From the NCBI RefSeq assembly GCF_030692605.1, contig NZ_JAUYUD010000095.1, positions 20,461 to 84,460 on the forward strand: a stretch of DNA of 64,000 nucleotides, in the 5' to 3' direction. Source of the DNA: Lutibacter sp. (GTDB lineage Bacteria; Bacteroidota; Bacteroidia; Flavobacteriales; Flavobacteriaceae). The translations under genes were made by a program, and so were the position numbers. The notes beneath the pieces are model-generated. The model searched no databases. It was given only the letters and a program-made list of their open reading frames with translations, and was not told where the DNA came from. The stretch's first letter is position 1. Each line of letters begins with the position of its first letter. Shown one piece after another: positions 26,198 through 36,557 of this stretch.

Positions 26198-27520
26198 ATG
26201 AAGAAAATATTATTAATATTTGGAGTTATTTCTTTGCTAGTTTGTATTAGGCCTGCGCTCGGATTAGGCACTAATTCAACCAGCACAATTGCATCTAATA
26301 CAATTGAACAGAATGAAGAAACATCAACTGAAGCTTTTATTGATGAGGCTTTTGACGGAATTAAACAATTTTATCATTATACTGGTTTTGCTAATGCTAC
26401 AGCTGGCCATTTATTTATGATTTTAATTGGAATTATATTTATATACTTAGGTATAAAATTTGACTATGAACCACTGCTCTTAATACCAATTGGTGCGGGT
26501 GTTATGATTGGAAACATCCCTTTTGTTTCTGGTTATCAAACAGGAATTTATGAAACAGGTTCTGTTTTAAATTACCTCTATTTTGGGGTTGCAAAAGGGA
26601 TTTATCCTCCGCTCATTTTTTTGGGAATTGGCGCAATGACGGATTTTTCTTCATTAATTGCTAACCCAAAATTAATGCTATTAGGGGCTGCTGCTCAAAT
26701 AGGTGTTTTCGCAACTTTTATAGGTGCTTTGTATTTAGGATTCAGTCTTCCTGAAGCTGGAGCAATTGGAATTATTGGTGGTGCAGATGGCCCAACCGCA
26801 ATTTTCCTTTCATCAAAATTAGCAAATGGAATTAATTTATTGCCCGATGGAACAACTGTAAAAAACTTAATTGGACCAATAGCAATTGCCGCATATTCAT
26901 ATATGGCTTTAGTACCAGTCATTCAGCCTCCAATTATGAAACTACTTACAACTAAAAAAGAACGCTTAATTAGAATGAAACCCCCAAGAGCGGTTTCTCA
27001 AAAAGAAAAAATGATTTTTCCAATTGCTGGATTGTTATTAACAACATTTATATCTCCAAGTGCTTTACCATTATTGGGTATGCTGTTCTTTGGAAATTTA
27101 TTAAAAGAATCTGGAAGAACAGAACGTTTGGCAGATACTGCTCGTACTAAAATGATTGATATTGTAACCATTCTTTTAGGAGTTACTGTTGGAGCTTCAA
27201 CACAGGCCGATATTTTTATTACAAAAGATTCTATGTTAATCTTCGGATTGGGAGCAGTCTCATTTATTATTGCAACTGCAGGTGGTTTGCTCTTTGCTAA
27301 ATTTATGAACCTATTCTTAAAAGAGGATGAAAAACTAAATCCGTTAATTGGTGCCGCAGGAGTTTCTGCAGTGCCCGATAGTGCGAGGGTTGTTCATGCC
27401 GTGGGGCAAAAAGCAGATCCACACAACTATTTACTAATGCATGCTATGGCACCTAACGTTGCTGGCGTTATCGGTTCTGCAGTTGCTGCAGGTATCATAT
27501 TGAGTTTTTTAGGGAATTAA
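26198..27520 (+). CDS. mmdB: Sodium-translocating decarboxylase beta subunit
   Basis: A 440-residue polytopic membrane protein of the OadB/MmdB family, which decarboxylates carboxybiotin and pumps Na+ out. Conserved segments are GIGAMTDFSSLIANP, GAIGIIGGADGPTAIFLSSKLA (Asp involved in Na+ binding) and the C-terminal AAGVSAVPDSARVVHAVGQK. An N-terminal hydrophobic segment and a Ser/Thr/Glu-rich stretch (about residues 1-55) extend it beyond the usual roughly 375-400 residues, as in other Bacteroidota homologues. It is the last decarboxylase gene before the mutase genes. Confidence 0.94.
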   Translation: MKKILLIFGVISLLVCIRPALGLGTNSTSTIASNTIEQNEETSTEAFIDEAFDGIKQFYHYTGFANATAGHLFMILIGIIFIYLGIKFDYEPLLLIPIGAGVMIGNIPFVSGYQTGIYETGSVLNYLYFGVAKGIYPPLIFLGIGAMTDFSSLIANPKLMLLGAAAQIGVFATFIGALYLGFSLPEAGAIGIIGGADGPTAIFLSSKLANGINLLPDGTTVKNLIGPIAIAAYSYMALVPVIQPPIMKLLTTKKERLIRMKPPRAVSQKEKMIFPIAGLLLTTFISPSALPLLGMLFFGNLLKESGRTERLADTARTKMIDIVTILLGVTVGASTQADIFITKDSMLIFGLGAVSFIIATAGGLLFAKFMNLFLKEDEKLNPLIGAAGVSAVPDSARVVHAVGQKADPHNYLLMHAMAPNVAGVIGSAVAAGIILSFLGN

Positions 27521-27708
27521 GTATTCTATTGATTATAAAATCAAAATCTAATAAGGTAAAATAAATAAAAATTTATAATTTAATGAAAACGAAAAAGCTG
27601 CAAAACCATTTTTTTCGATAGATTTGGAAGTAGCAATAGGGTTAAATAATTTTAAGTAAAAGTTATTTTTAACAACAAATAATGATATCACAATTAATAA
27701 AACAAAAT

Positions 27709-29514
27709 ATGAATAATAAAAATAAATCTCTTTTTTCCGAATTCAGCCCTGTTACCAAACAAGAATGGATGGAAAAAGTGACCATTGATTTAAAAGGTGA
27801 CGATTTCAACCGAAAATTAGTGTGGAAAAATTTAAGTAAAATTGACATTCAACCTTTTTATAATGTAGAAGACTGTATTGCTTATTTAAAAAATACTGGT
27901 GAAAACTCTCAATCTTTAATTAACTACCGAAACATAAATGTAACCGATGCTGAGAATGGAAATAAATTGGGGTTAAAGGCAATTGAAGAAGGAATAAACG
28001 GATTAATTTTTGAAATAAAAGAAAACGTGTCCGTTGCTAAATTATTAGATGGAATCGATTTAAACCAAATAGCTATTTCATTTAATTTAACATCAAATGA
28101 AGTTGCTTTTGCAACAGATTTTTTTGCATTTGTAAATGAGAAACTTATAGCTTTAGAAAATTTAAAAGGTTATTTTAATACACATTTATTTTCTAATTAT
28201 GTAACAATAGGAAATTTTAATTCAAGTGATTTTGACACCATTTCTTCTTTAGTTAATTTAGCTAAAAAGTATCCTAATTATAAAGCCATTACAGTTTCTG
28301 GAACAGAATATTTAGATTCAGGGGCAAACCAAGTTCAAGAAGTTGCTTATACTTTAAATTCATTGGTTTTCTTAATAGAAAAACTAACTGAAAGAAAAAT
28401 TGAAGTCCAAACAATATTTAACAACCTAAACTTTCAATTAGCCATTGGTTCAGAATATTTTGTTGAAATTGGAAAATTTAGAGCTTTCAATAATTTACTT
28501 GCCGAGATAGCCTCAAAATACAATGTTTTCGAATTTTCAAATACCATAACTGCAAAAACTTCAGTTTGGAGTAAGTCAATTACCGATGCCCATACCAACT
28601 TATTACGCGCAACCACTGAGGCAATGTCAGCTATTTTAGGAAATGTAAACGGAGTTTTAATTGATGCTTATGATAAAGAATTTAATGAATTTTCAAATTT
28701 TTCAAGTAGAATAGCGGGTAATATTTCAACCATATTAAAAGAAGAATCGTACTTTGGAAAAGTTTCAAATCCGGTAGATGGAAGTTATTATATTGAAGAA
28801 GTAACCATTAAAATTGCTGAAAAAGCATTAGAATTATTCAAAGAAATTGAAATAAAAGGCGGTTTTTACACCGCTTTCGAAAGCGAAATCATTCAACAGC
28901 AAATTGCTGAAATTCGTCAGGAAAAAATAAAGTTAATTAGCCAAAGAAGATTACCAATGGTTGGAGTTAACAAGTATCCAAATTTAATGGAAACGGTTGA
29001 TTCAGCCTTACTTTCATCTGGCTCTATTGCAAACTCCAAAGTTTTAAAACCTAGAAGAGCTTCATTAGAAATTGAAGCGGTTAGAAAAACCACCGAAGAA
29101 TTTGTTGCAAAAACAAGCATTCGACCAACAGTTGAATTAACAAGTTTTGGAAATTTAACAATGCGTAAAGCCAGAGCTGCTTTTGCGTATGATTTTATTG
29201 GAGTAAGTGGTTATAATGTTTTGCAAGAAAAAAGTTTTTTATCGGCCATAGAAGCTGCCCAAGAAAGCGCAAAATCGAATTCTAATGTAGTTGTAATTTG
29301 CAGTTCGGACCAAGATTATGATGAAAATGCAGTATCTTTTGTAAAAGCATTTAGAGCATTAAACACTGATAAAGTATTGCTATTGGCTGGAGCTCCGGCA
29401 AATTTAAGTGAATTAACTGAAGTTGGATTAGATGGTTGTGTTAACATGAAATCAGATGTTATAACTACACTTTCAAACATTCAGAAAAAAATTCAAAAAA
29501 CTATTAAATCCTAA
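27709..29514 (+). CDS. mutA: Methylmalonyl-CoA mutase small (beta) subunit
   Basis: A 601-residue homologue of the large subunit. The N-terminal SEFSPVTKQEWMEKV and the TIM-barrel segment GSYYIEEVT are typical. The C-terminal cobalamin-binding-like domain lacks the DxHxxG motif (it reads SSDQDYDENA there), as expected for the non-catalytic subunit. I prefer the ATG at 27709 (MNNKNKSLF) to one at 27682, because homologues begin shortly before the SLFSEF segment. It is followed by the catalytic subunit gene after 95 nt. Confidence 0.92.
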   Translation: MNNKNKSLFSEFSPVTKQEWMEKVTIDLKGDDFNRKLVWKNLSKIDIQPFYNVEDCIAYLKNTGENSQSLINYRNINVTDAENGNKLGLKAIEEGINGLIFEIKENVSVAKLLDGIDLNQIAISFNLTSNEVAFATDFFAFVNEKLIALENLKGYFNTHLFSNYVTIGNFNSSDFDTISSLVNLAKKYPNYKAITVSGTEYLDSGANQVQEVAYTLNSLVFLIEKLTERKIEVQTIFNNLNFQLAIGSEYFVEIGKFRAFNNLLAEIASKYNVFEFSNTITAKTSVWSKSITDAHTNLLRATTEAMSAILGNVNGVLIDAYDKEFNEFSNFSSRIAGNISTILKEESYFGKVSNPVDGSYYIEEVTIKIAEKALELFKEIEIKGGFYTAFESEIIQQQIAEIRQEKIKLISQRRLPMVGVNKYPNLMETVDSALLSSGSIANSKVLKPRRASLEIEAVRKTTEEFVAKTSIRPTVELTSFGNLTMRKARAAFAYDFIGVSGYNVLQEKSFLSAIEAAQESAKSNSNVVVICSSDQDYDENAVSFVKAFRALNTDKVLLLAGAPANLSELTEVGLDGCVNMKSDVITTLSNIQKKIQKTIKS

Positions 29515-29609
29515 GAAGTATGAAATAAGCCAGTACTCTACGATTTTTATAAATCTAAATGATTATTAGCTAATTCCATCTGACAATTAAATCAAATAAA
29601 AAATAACAG

Positions 29610-31742
29610 ATGAAACCAGATTTTTCAGATATAAAACTAAATTCATCAACTAAACAAACAGTTGCCGCTTCAGAGAATAAAGACGTTTGGAATACTCCAG
29701 AAGGAATCCCAGTAAAAAAACATTTTACAAAAGATGATATAAAAGATGCGGAACATTTAAAATTTGCCGCAGGCTTACCTCCTTTTACTAGAGGACCTTA
29801 CAGTACAATGTATGTTTCTCAACCTTGGACAGTGCGTCAATATGCAGGTTTTTCTACTGCCGAAGAATCAAATGCATTCTATAGAAGAAACTTGGCTGCA
29901 GGTCAGAAAGGACTTTCAGTCGCCTTCGATTTAGCTACACACCGAGGGTACGATTCAGATCACCCTCGTGTAACTGGTGATGTTGGTAAAGCAGGTGTTG
30001 CCATTGATTCTATTTTAGATATGGAAATTTTATTCGATCAAATTCCATTAGATAAAATGTCAGTTTCAATGACTATGAATGGTGCTGTATTGCCCATTAT
30101 GGCATTTTACATCGCCGCTGCAAGAAAACAAGGCGTTGCCTTAGATCAATTAAGTGGAACCATTCAAAATGATATTTTAAAAGAATTTATGGTTAGAAAT
30201 ACTTATATCTATCCACCATTACCTTCAATGAAAATTATTGGTGATATTTTTGATTATACCACTAAAAATATGCCTAAGTTTAACTCTATTTCTATTAGTG
30301 GTTACCATATGCAAGAAGCTGGTGCCACAGCTGATATTGAGTTAGCATATACCTTAGCTGATGGAATGGAATACATTAGAACTGGATTGGCTTCAGGTTT
30401 AAAAATTGATGAATTTGCACCTCGATTATCATTTTTCTGGGCAGTTGGAATGAATCACTTTATGGAAATTGCAAAAATGCGTGCTGCACGTATGCTTTGG
30501 GCAAAAATCATAAAATCTTTCAACCCACAAAATCCAAAATCAATGGCATTACGCACCCATAGCCAAACTTCTGGATGGAGTTTAAGTGAGCAAGATCCGT
30601 TTAACAATGTAGCCAGAACTTGTATTGAGGCAATGGCTGCTGGATTAGGTGGAACACAAAGTTTACACACAAACGCATTGGATGAGGCAATTGCTTTACC
30701 TACAGATTTCTCAGCGAGAATTGCACGTAACACGCAAATTTTTATTCAAGATGAAACACAAATTACAAAAGCAGTTGATCCTTGGGCTGGAAGTTATTAT
30801 GTTGAATATTTAACACAGGAAATTGCTAAAAAAGCTTGGAAATTAATTGAAGAAGTTGAAGAACTTGGCGGAATGGCAAAAGCTATTGAAACTGGTGTTC
30901 CAAAAATGCGAATTGAAGAAGCGTCAGCCCGTAAACAAGCACGATTAGATTCTGGACAAGACATTTTGGTGGGAGTAAACAAATTCAAAACAACTGAAAA
31001 ATCTAATATAGAAATTTTAGAGGTTGACAATACAGTTGTAAGAGATTCTCAAATTGAACGTTTGAAAAAACTTAGAGAAAATAGAGATCAGGCAGTAGTT
31101 GATGCAAATATTGCTGCATTGTCTTATTGTGCTGAAACTGGCAAAGGCAATTTATTAGCCTTAGCTGTTAAAGCTGCTGAAAATTTTGCTACTTTAGGTG
31201 AAATTTCAGATGCTTTAGAAGTTCATTTTGGTCGTCATAAAGCAGATAATAAATTAATAAGTGGAGTGTACGGTAAAGAAGTAAATAACGATGTTACGTT
31301 TGCAAAAGCTCAAAAATTAGCAGATAAATTTGCTGAAATTGAAGGACGCAGACCACGAGTAATGATTGCCAAAATGGGTCAGGATGGTCATGACAGAGGT
31401 GCTAAAGTTGTAGCTTCTAGTTTTGCAGATTTAGGTTTTGATGTTGATATGGGATCTTTATTCCAAACGCCCGAAGAGGTTGCTAAACAAGCCATTGAAA
31501 ATGATGTTCACTTTGTTGGGGCATCAAGTTTAGCAGCTGGACATAAAACATTAATTCCTCAATTAATAGGTGAATTAGAAAAATTGGGCAGACCTGATAT
31601 TATGGTTTTTGCAGGTGGAGTTATTCCAGCACAAGATTATGATTATTTACTAAAACGTAAAGTAGCAGCCATTTTTGGTCCTGGAACTGTAATTTCTGAA
31701 TCTGCTATTACTATCATGGAAAAATATTTGGAGAAAGAATAA
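29610..31742 (+). CDS. mutB: Methylmalonyl-CoA mutase large (alpha) subunit
   Basis: A 710-residue B12-dependent mutase that interconverts succinyl-CoA and (R)-methylmalonyl-CoA by radical rearrangement. The N-terminal TIM barrel contains RGPYSTMY and [15 protein letters not shown]. The C-terminal cobalamin domain carries the DGHDRG motif; His594 is the lower ligand of the cobalt. It is the last gene of the mce-mmd-mut operon and is followed by a long hairpin terminator. The GTPase that protects the mutase (MeaB) is encoded nearby at 32703-33710 on the other strand. Confidence 0.97.
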   Translation: MKPDFSDIKLNSSTKQTVAASENKDVWNTPEGIPVKKHFTKDDIKDAEHLKFAAGLPPFTRGPYSTMYVSQPWTVRQYAGFSTAEESNAFYRRNLAAGQKGLSVAFDLATHRGYDSDHPRVTGDVGKAGVAIDSILDMEILFDQIPLDKMSVSMTMNGAVLPIMAFYIAAARKQGVALDQLSGTIQNDILKEFMVRNTYIYPPLPSMKIIGDIFDYTTKNMPKFNSISISGYHMQEAGATADIELAYTLADGMEYIRTGLASGLKIDEFAPRLSFFWAVGMNHFMEIAKMRAARMLWAKIIKSFNPQNPKSMALRTHSQTSGWSLSEQDPFNNVARTCIEAMAAGLGGTQSLHTNALDEAIALPTDFSARIARNTQIFIQDETQITKAVDPWAGSYYVEYLTQEIAKKAWKLIEEVEELGGMAKAIETGVPKMRIEEASARKQARLDSGQDILVGVNKFKTTEKSNIEILEVDNTVVRDSQIERLKKLRENRDQAVVDANIAALSYCAETGKGNLLALAVKAAENFATLGEISDALEVHFGRHKADNKLISGVYGKEVNNDVTFAKAQKLADKFAEIEGRRPRVMIAKMGQDGHDRGAKVVASSFADLGFDVDMGSLFQTPEEVAKQAIENDVHFVGASSLAAGHKTLIPQLIGELEKLGRPDIMVFAGGVIPAQDYDYLLKRKVAAIFGPGTVISESAITIMEKYLEKE

Positions 31743-31767
31743 AATTCTAGCTTATTATATTTTAAGG

Positions 31768-31848
31768 CTGCTTAAAAAGTAAACCTTCGTCAACCTGAAC
31801 TTGTTTCAGAATGACGGGTTTCAAATACTTCTTAAGCAGACTTTTATT
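31768..31848 (+). repeat. Long imperfect inverted repeat, probable terminator of the mut operon
   Basis: Nested arms pair over about 72 nt. The outer arms are CTGCTTAAAAAGTA with TACTTCTTAAGCAG (31768-31781 and 31826-31839), then AACC with GGTT, CGTCA with TGACG, and CTGAA with TTCAG around a small loop. A T-rich tail (CTTTTATTTTT) follows. The inner part resembles the short intergenic palindromes that are dispersed in flavobacterial genomes. Confidence 0.7.
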
Positions 31849-31874
31849 TTTACAATTATTAAAATTTAGAATAC

Positions 31875-31882
31875 TATTTTTG
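31875..31882 (+). promoter_or_regulatory. -7 promoter element of the HAD phosphatase gene
   Basis: TATTTTTG matches TAnnTTTG, 16 nt before the start codon, which implies a very short leader. No -33 TTG at proper spacing. Confidence 0.4.
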
Positions 31883-31898
31883 CACTTCAATATAACCT

Positions 31899-32711
31899 AT
31901 GGATTTTTCAAAAGTAAAACTTGTTGTAACGGATATGGATGGTACGTTACTAAACTCAAAAAGTGAAGTTAGTGATCGATTTTTTACAATTTTTAATCAG
32001 TTAAAGTGCCAAAATATTCAATTTATAGCCGCAAGTGGTCGTCAATACCATAGTATTGTAGATAGATTATATCCTATAAAAAATGATATCACAATTATAG
32101 CAGAAAATGGTGGCATGGTAAAACAAGGGGAAATTGAATTATTTTCGACCACCTTATTACAGGAAAACTGTATTAAATCAATAAAATTATTACGCACAAT
32201 TAGTAATACTTATATTGTTTTATGTGGCAAGGAAATGGCCTATATAGAAACTGAAGATGAACACTTTATTTCAATGTTTCAAAATTATTATTCAAAATTT
32301 ACCATTGTAAAAGATCTTACCAAAGTTGCAGATGATAATTTTTTAAAAATAGCTGCTTATCATTTTGAATGTTCAGAAACATATATTTTTCCTGTTGTAA
32401 AGCATTTAGAAAATGAAATGCAAGTAATAGTTTCTGGGGAACATTGGTTAGATATTTCGCATGATAATGCCAATAAAGGATATGCTTTAAATATTCTTCA
32501 AAATAAATGGGGCATAACCAAAGAAGAAACCATGGTTTTTGGAGATTATAACAACGATTTAAATATGCTAGAACTTGGATATTTTAGTTATGCCATGGAA
32601 AATGCACATCCTAATGTGAAAAACATTGCCAAATTTAAAACCAAAAGCAATAATGAACATGGGGTTGAATTGGTACTTGAACAAATGATAAATTCCAGAA
32701 ATTTAATTTAA
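31899..32711 (+). CDS. Cof-type HAD-IIB family phosphatase
   Basis: A 270-residue HAD hydrolase of the Cof/YidA type. Motif I is DMDGTLL near residues 12-18, ASGR is motif II, a lysine (NKGYAL) is motif III and FGDYNNDLNML is motif IV. A C2B cap lies between motifs II and III. Such enzymes dephosphorylate sugar phosphates, flavin or PLP-type compounds; the substrate cannot be told from sequence. The 3' end overlaps the convergent meaB gene by 9 nt. Confidence 0.92.
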   Translation: MDFSKVKLVVTDMDGTLLNSKSEVSDRFFTIFNQLKCQNIQFIAASGRQYHSIVDRLYPIKNDITIIAENGGMVKQGEIELFSTTLLQENCIKSIKLLRTISNTYIVLCGKEMAYIETEDEHFISMFQNYYSKFTIVKDLTKVADDNFLKIAAYHFECSETYIFPVVKHLENEMQVIVSGEHWLDISHDNANKGYALNILQNKWGITKEETMVFGDYNNDLNMLELGYFSYAMENAHPNVKNIAKFKTKSNNEHGVELVLEQMINSRNLI

Positions 32712-33710
32712 AGAATTTTTAAATTCTTGAATCATAATCTCTGCGGCTTTTACAGGCGATATTTTATTTGATATTATCTTTTTTTCTAAATCATTTAGTT
32801 GATTTTTAATATTTTTTGAACCGTAAAATAATTGTTTTAACTCTTCATTTATATTGTTATACATCCATTGTATTTGTTGGTAATTTCTGTTTTTATTGAA
32901 ATAACCATTTTCATCAACCATTCTTTTAAAATTTTTAATTTCATCCCAGACATTTGAAATTCCAATATTTTTAATTGCTGATGCAGTACTAACCACTGGA
33001 CTCCACCCCGACTCTGATAGAGGAAAAATATGAAGTGCATTCTGGTATTGTATGCGTGCCATTTCACTCATACTAATATTATTCCCGTCCGCTTTATTAA
33101 TAACCACCATATCAGCCATTTCCATAATTCCCTTCTTTATTCCTTGAAGTTCATCACCAGCCCCAGAAAGCATCAGTAATAAAAAGAAATCTGTCATTCC
33201 ATGCACAGCAGTTTCAGATTGTCCAACACCCACAGTTTCAATTAATACAACATTATAACCTGCAGCTTCACAAAGCAACATAGTTTCCCCTGTTTTATTG
33301 GCTACACCACCCAATGTATCTCCTGATGCAGAAGGTCTAATATATGCTTCTTCTAAGTTCGCTAATTCCTCCATTCGCGTTTTATCTCCTAAAATACTTC
33401 CCTTTGAACGCTGACTACTTGGATCAATCGACAATATGGCAACTCTGTGCCCTTCCTTAATTAAATGTTTACCAAAAGATTCAATAAAAGTACTTTTCCC
33501 AACACCAGGCACCCCTGTAATCCCAATTCTAATTGAATTCCCCGAGTGTGGTAATATAGTTTGTATAATGTTTTTTGCTAATAGTTTATCACTTTCTAAA
33601 CTGCTTTCAATAATTGTAATGGCTCGCGAAAGTAGTACTCTATCACCTTTTAAAACACCATCTATATATGCTGATGAAGTTAATCTTCCTTTTGGTTTGT
33701 AGTTCTTCAT
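32703..33710 (-). CDS. meaB: Methylmalonyl-CoA mutase-associated GTPase MeaB
   Basis: A 335-residue G3E-type GTPase that guards the mutase by gating cobalamin loading and expelling damaged cofactor. Motifs are the P-loop GVPGVGKST, DPSSQRSKGSILGDKTRM (switch region), ETVGVGQSE and NKADG. The ATG at 33710 (MKNYKPKGRLTSS) is chosen; the longer version would use a TTG. It lies on the opposite strand from the mutase operon with only the HAD gene between, an arrangement that keeps the partner genes linked without a shared transcript. Confidence 0.95.
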   Translation of the reverse strand: MKNYKPKGRLTSSAYIDGVLKGDRVLLSRAITIIESSLESDKLLAKNIIQTILPHSGNSIRIGITGVPGVGKSTFIESFGKHLIKEGHRVAILSIDPSSQRSKGSILGDKTRMEELANLEEAYIRPSASGDTLGGVANKTGETMLLCEAAGYNVVLIETVGVGQSETAVHGMTDFFLLLMLSGAGDELQGIKKGIMEMADMVVINKADGNNISMSEMARIQYQNALHIFPLSESGWSPVVSTASAIKNIGISNVWDEIKNFKRMVDENGYFNKNRNYQQIQWMYNNINEELKQLFYGSKNIKNQLNDLEKKIISNKISPVKAAEIMIQEFKNSLN

Positions 33711-33846
33711 TAAATACAATCTTATTATTTACAATAGTATTTCAAAGGTATGAATATTGCTAAAATGAAGTATTACAAAAAAGGATTTAACTCATAAATT
33801 ATTAGAAAAGCTAGTTATAATTTCTATTGGGAAAAAAATATTTAAT

Positions 33847-34629
33847 TTAAAAATCCTTTTTTCTTAGTTTAAAATTCATTCTAATAACTGGTAAAACAAC
33901 CCACATTACAAGAATGGATATTGATAAAAACATTCCTAAATTAGTTCCAAAGAACTTTCTGAAAACGGCACCTGTATAACCTAATAAAGCCGAAATATCT
34001 AACTTTAATAAAATTAAAATGCGAGATAAATCAATTGGATTGGACATGGTGGCAATTAATGAAAATTTATCCAATGGATATTGATCAAACATTACTAAAG
34101 AAATTAAGAAAATACCATCATAAATTACTGCAAAAAACAACCACATTAAAATAGCATATCCAAAACCCTTAATTTTATTTTCAGTTGAAAGTGCAATATT
34201 ATAAGATAGTGCAACAAAAATGAAATTCAAGAAAGAACCTATAACAAGTAATAAACTGAAATCAAATATTGCAGATGACTTAAACAAACCGTAGGCAATA
34301 AATGGAATTCCTAAACCTAATACTAAACTTAAGGTTAATGACAGCGAAATACCTAAGTATTGCCCCATAAAAATTTTATTCCTATTTATCGGTTGTGCCA
34401 ATAATAATTCGGTAAATTCTTTGGAATTATAGTAATACATTACGCCAAAAATTGTTCCAATCATTGGTGTTAATACTATGATAATGTTCATTAATGTTAT
34501 CACTGCTTTTGACACATCGTTATTTAAGAATAACAACACAAAACCAAGTGCTAAATAAAAAGCAAAATACACATAACTCCAACGGCTTCGCATTAAATCG
34601 TAAAAACTATATTTTAATATTTTAAGCAT
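33847..34629 (-). CDS. nosY: NosY-type ABC transporter permease
   Basis: A 260-residue ABC-2 permease with six helices, as is normal for NosY. The motif KEFTELLLAQPINRNKIFMG near residues 70-90 is typical of the family. With the ATPase (NosF) and the periplasmic NosD it forms the complex required to build the copper-sulfide centre of N2O reductase, thought to move a sulfur species or to power copper delivery. It is the last gene of the unit, and its start overlaps the end of nosF by 8 nt. Confidence 0.88.
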   Translation of the reverse strand: MLKILKYSFYDLMRSRWSYVYFAFYLALGFVLLFLNNDVSKAVITLMNIIIVLTPMIGTIFGVMYYYNSKEFTELLLAQPINRNKIFMGQYLGISLSLTLSLVLGLGIPFIAYGLFKSSAIFDFSLLLVIGSFLNFIFVALSYNIALSTENKIKGFGYAILMWLFFAVIYDGIFLISLVMFDQYPLDKFSLIATMSNPIDLSRILILLKLDISALLGYTGAVFRKFFGTNLGMFLSISILVMWVVLPVIRMNFKLRKKDF

Positions 34630-35329
34630 ATTGTTTGGATATTAAGTTGGCAATTGCATGCTCTAAATTATCGATATTTGTGTGTTTTTTAAGCTCGTCA
34701 ATACTTCCCTTAAAATAAATTTTACCATCTAATAAAAACACAATATCATCAGCAACTTCATCAACAAAACTCATAATATGAGTAGTAATTAAAATGGTTT
34801 TTCCTTTTTCCTTTTCTTTTTGAATGAGTTCTTTTAAATAAATTAATGCAATTGGGTCTAATCCATTTGTAGGCTCATCTAAAATTAGTAGTTCACTATC
34901 AAACATAAACGCAAGTACAATATTTACTTTCTGTTTGGTGCCTCCTGAAAGGTTTCCTAATTTTTTTTGAAGCGAATCGTTCAACCCAAATAAATCTATT
35001 AATTCTTTTTCATTAGATTCTTTTGGACGAAGATTTTTAACCATTTGAATCAATTCAAAAACGGTTAAATTTGGAGGGAAATTTGCAATTTGAGGCAAAT
35101 AATTTAAATCGTTTCTATAATCCCACTTTTTTAAAACACTTTCATCCTTAAAAGTGATTTCTCCTTCATTTGGAATTACCATGCCTAATAAGCATTTTAT
35201 TAACGTTGTTTTTCCCGATCCATTCGGACCGAGAATAGCGGAAATTCCACCCTTTTTAATTGCTAAATCTAAGCCGTCTAAAACGGTTAATTTTCCAAAT
35301 CGTTTGTGTAAATTTTTAAAATCAATCAT
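34622..35329 (-). CDS. nosF: NosF-type ABC transporter ATPase
   Basis: A 235-residue ATP-binding subunit. Walker A is GPNGSGKTT near residues 35-43, the signature is LSGGTKQKV, Walker B is LLILDEPTNGLDP and the switch His is in TTHIMSF. It pairs with NosY for maturation of N2O reductase. It overlaps both neighbours by 8 nt (nosD upstream, nosY downstream), so the three are translated as a coupled set. Confidence 0.92.
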   Translation of the reverse strand: MIDFKNLHKRFGKLTVLDGLDLAIKKGGISAILGPNGSGKTTLIKCLLGMVIPNEGEITFKDESVLKKWDYRNDLNYLPQIANFPPNLTVFELIQMVKNLRPKESNEKELIDLFGLNDSLQKKLGNLSGGTKQKVNIVLAFMFDSELLILDEPTNGLDPIALIYLKELIQKEKEKGKTILITTHIMSFVDEVADDIVFLLDGKIYFKGSIDELKKHTNIDNLEHAIANLISKQYA

Positions 35330-36557
35330 TTATTCTTTTCATTACAGGGTTGATATCCATTAAATCATCGGGGGTAAAAACAGGTGAAACTTTTTCAGAA
35401 AAATTGATAATATCAACAAATAAACTTCTTAATAAAACCAACGCTTCTGGTGTTCTATTTACTATATACGAAAATAGTTTTACTGGTCTATAAGGTATAT
35501 CTCCAATCCCATCTTTATCTAGATCGTAACCTGTATATTCACTCCAATAATTATTTTCAAATTTATTATCATTAACCTTCGTATCATATGACAAATCTAA
35601 TGAATTATGTAAAAAATCGTTATATTCAAAAATATTTGCATAGCAAGCTCCGGCAATTTTAATAGCCCAACCATTTCGTAAAAAGGTATTATTCTTATAA
35701 TTTATTCTGTTACAACCTTCTCCTTTAATTCCAATGGTGTTTTCCTGAAAAATATTATTATAAATCTCAGCGTCGTAAATTTCTTTGAGCAAAAGTCCAT
35801 ACGATGCAGATCCCCAATTATGAATAAATTTATTTTGATACATTTTTATAAATTTTGAAAACATAACTGCAACTCCTGCACCATTGTTTTTAAATTCGTT
35901 ATTGTAATAAGTGTCATTATTTGAAAACATAAAATGAAGACCGTACCTAATATTATTATGACTGAAATTATTGTGAATTTTACTTTGTGTTACAAATTCG
36001 AAATAAATACCATCACGCATTCCAAAAACCTCATTTCCTTCCACTTCCACATTAGAACTATGCCAAATATGAATTCCATTTCCAGAATTGGCTTCATTTT
36101 TAGCAAGACTGGATACAGTATTATTTATAATTTTTCCGAAATGGGATTTTTCTATTAAAAATCCAAAATAGACATTTGCAAGAACTATGTTTTTAATGGT
36201 AAAATTATTGCTCTTAAAAACTTTAATGGCAGACTGTTCTTTGATATAACTTATACCAACATTAATGATTTTTAAATTTCTAATGGTAAAATTATTAGCA
36301 GATATTATAAAAATTCCTTCTTTATTACTACCATCTACAATAGTTCCAACTTCGCCATAAATTGTAATAGATTTATATATTTCAATACTGTTTTCTTTAT
36401 AAATACCTTTTTTGACAAATATAACATCGCCATCTTTAGCAACTTCAACAGCTTTTTTAATGGAACTAATTTCACAAGTACTACAAACTTCAATTTTTTT
36501 AGCTTGACCCAAAAAACCTAAACTTAGAAATACTAAAATTAAACCGCCTCTTAACAT
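35322..36557 (-). CDS. nosD: Periplasmic copper-maturation protein NosD
   Basis: A 411-residue periplasmic beta-helix protein. A signal peptide (MLRGGLILVFLSLGFLGQ) is followed by the family opening with SSIKKAVEVAKDGDVI. A series of right-handed beta-helix turns rich in N and G (IKIINVGISY, HIWHSSNVEVEGNEVFG, NNFSHNNIRYGLHFMFSNND) comes next, and the C-terminal part includes GYDLDKDGIGDIPYRP, the typical NosD signature. It works with NosF/NosY in assembling the Cu-S centre of NosZ. Its ATG overlaps the nosL stop by 1 nt. Confidence 0.93.
   Translation of the reverse strand: MLRGGLILVFLSLGFLGQAKKIEVCSTCEISSIKKAVEVAKDGDVIFVKKGIYKENSIEIYKSITIYGEVGTIVDGSNKEGIFIISANNFTIRNLKIINVGISYIKEQSAIKVFKSNNFTIKNIVLANVYFGFLIEKSHFGKIINNTVSSLAKNEANSGNGIHIWHSSNVEVEGNEVFGMRDGIYFEFVTQSKIHNNFSHNNIRYGLHFMFSNNDTYYNNEFKNNGAGVAVMFSKFIKMYQNKFIHNWGSASYGLLLKEIYDAEIYNNIFQENTIGIKGEGCNRINYKNNTFLRNGWAIKIAGACYANIFEYNDFLHNSLDLSYDTKVNDNKFENNYWSEYTGYDLDKDGIGDIPYRPVKLFSYIVNRTPEALVLLRSLFVDIINFSEKVSPVFTPDDLMDINPVMKRIND

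Noticed and set aside
33711..33719. Three-codon longer MeaB from a TTG
   Set aside because: An ATG at 33710 gives the expected start, and nothing supports the longer form.
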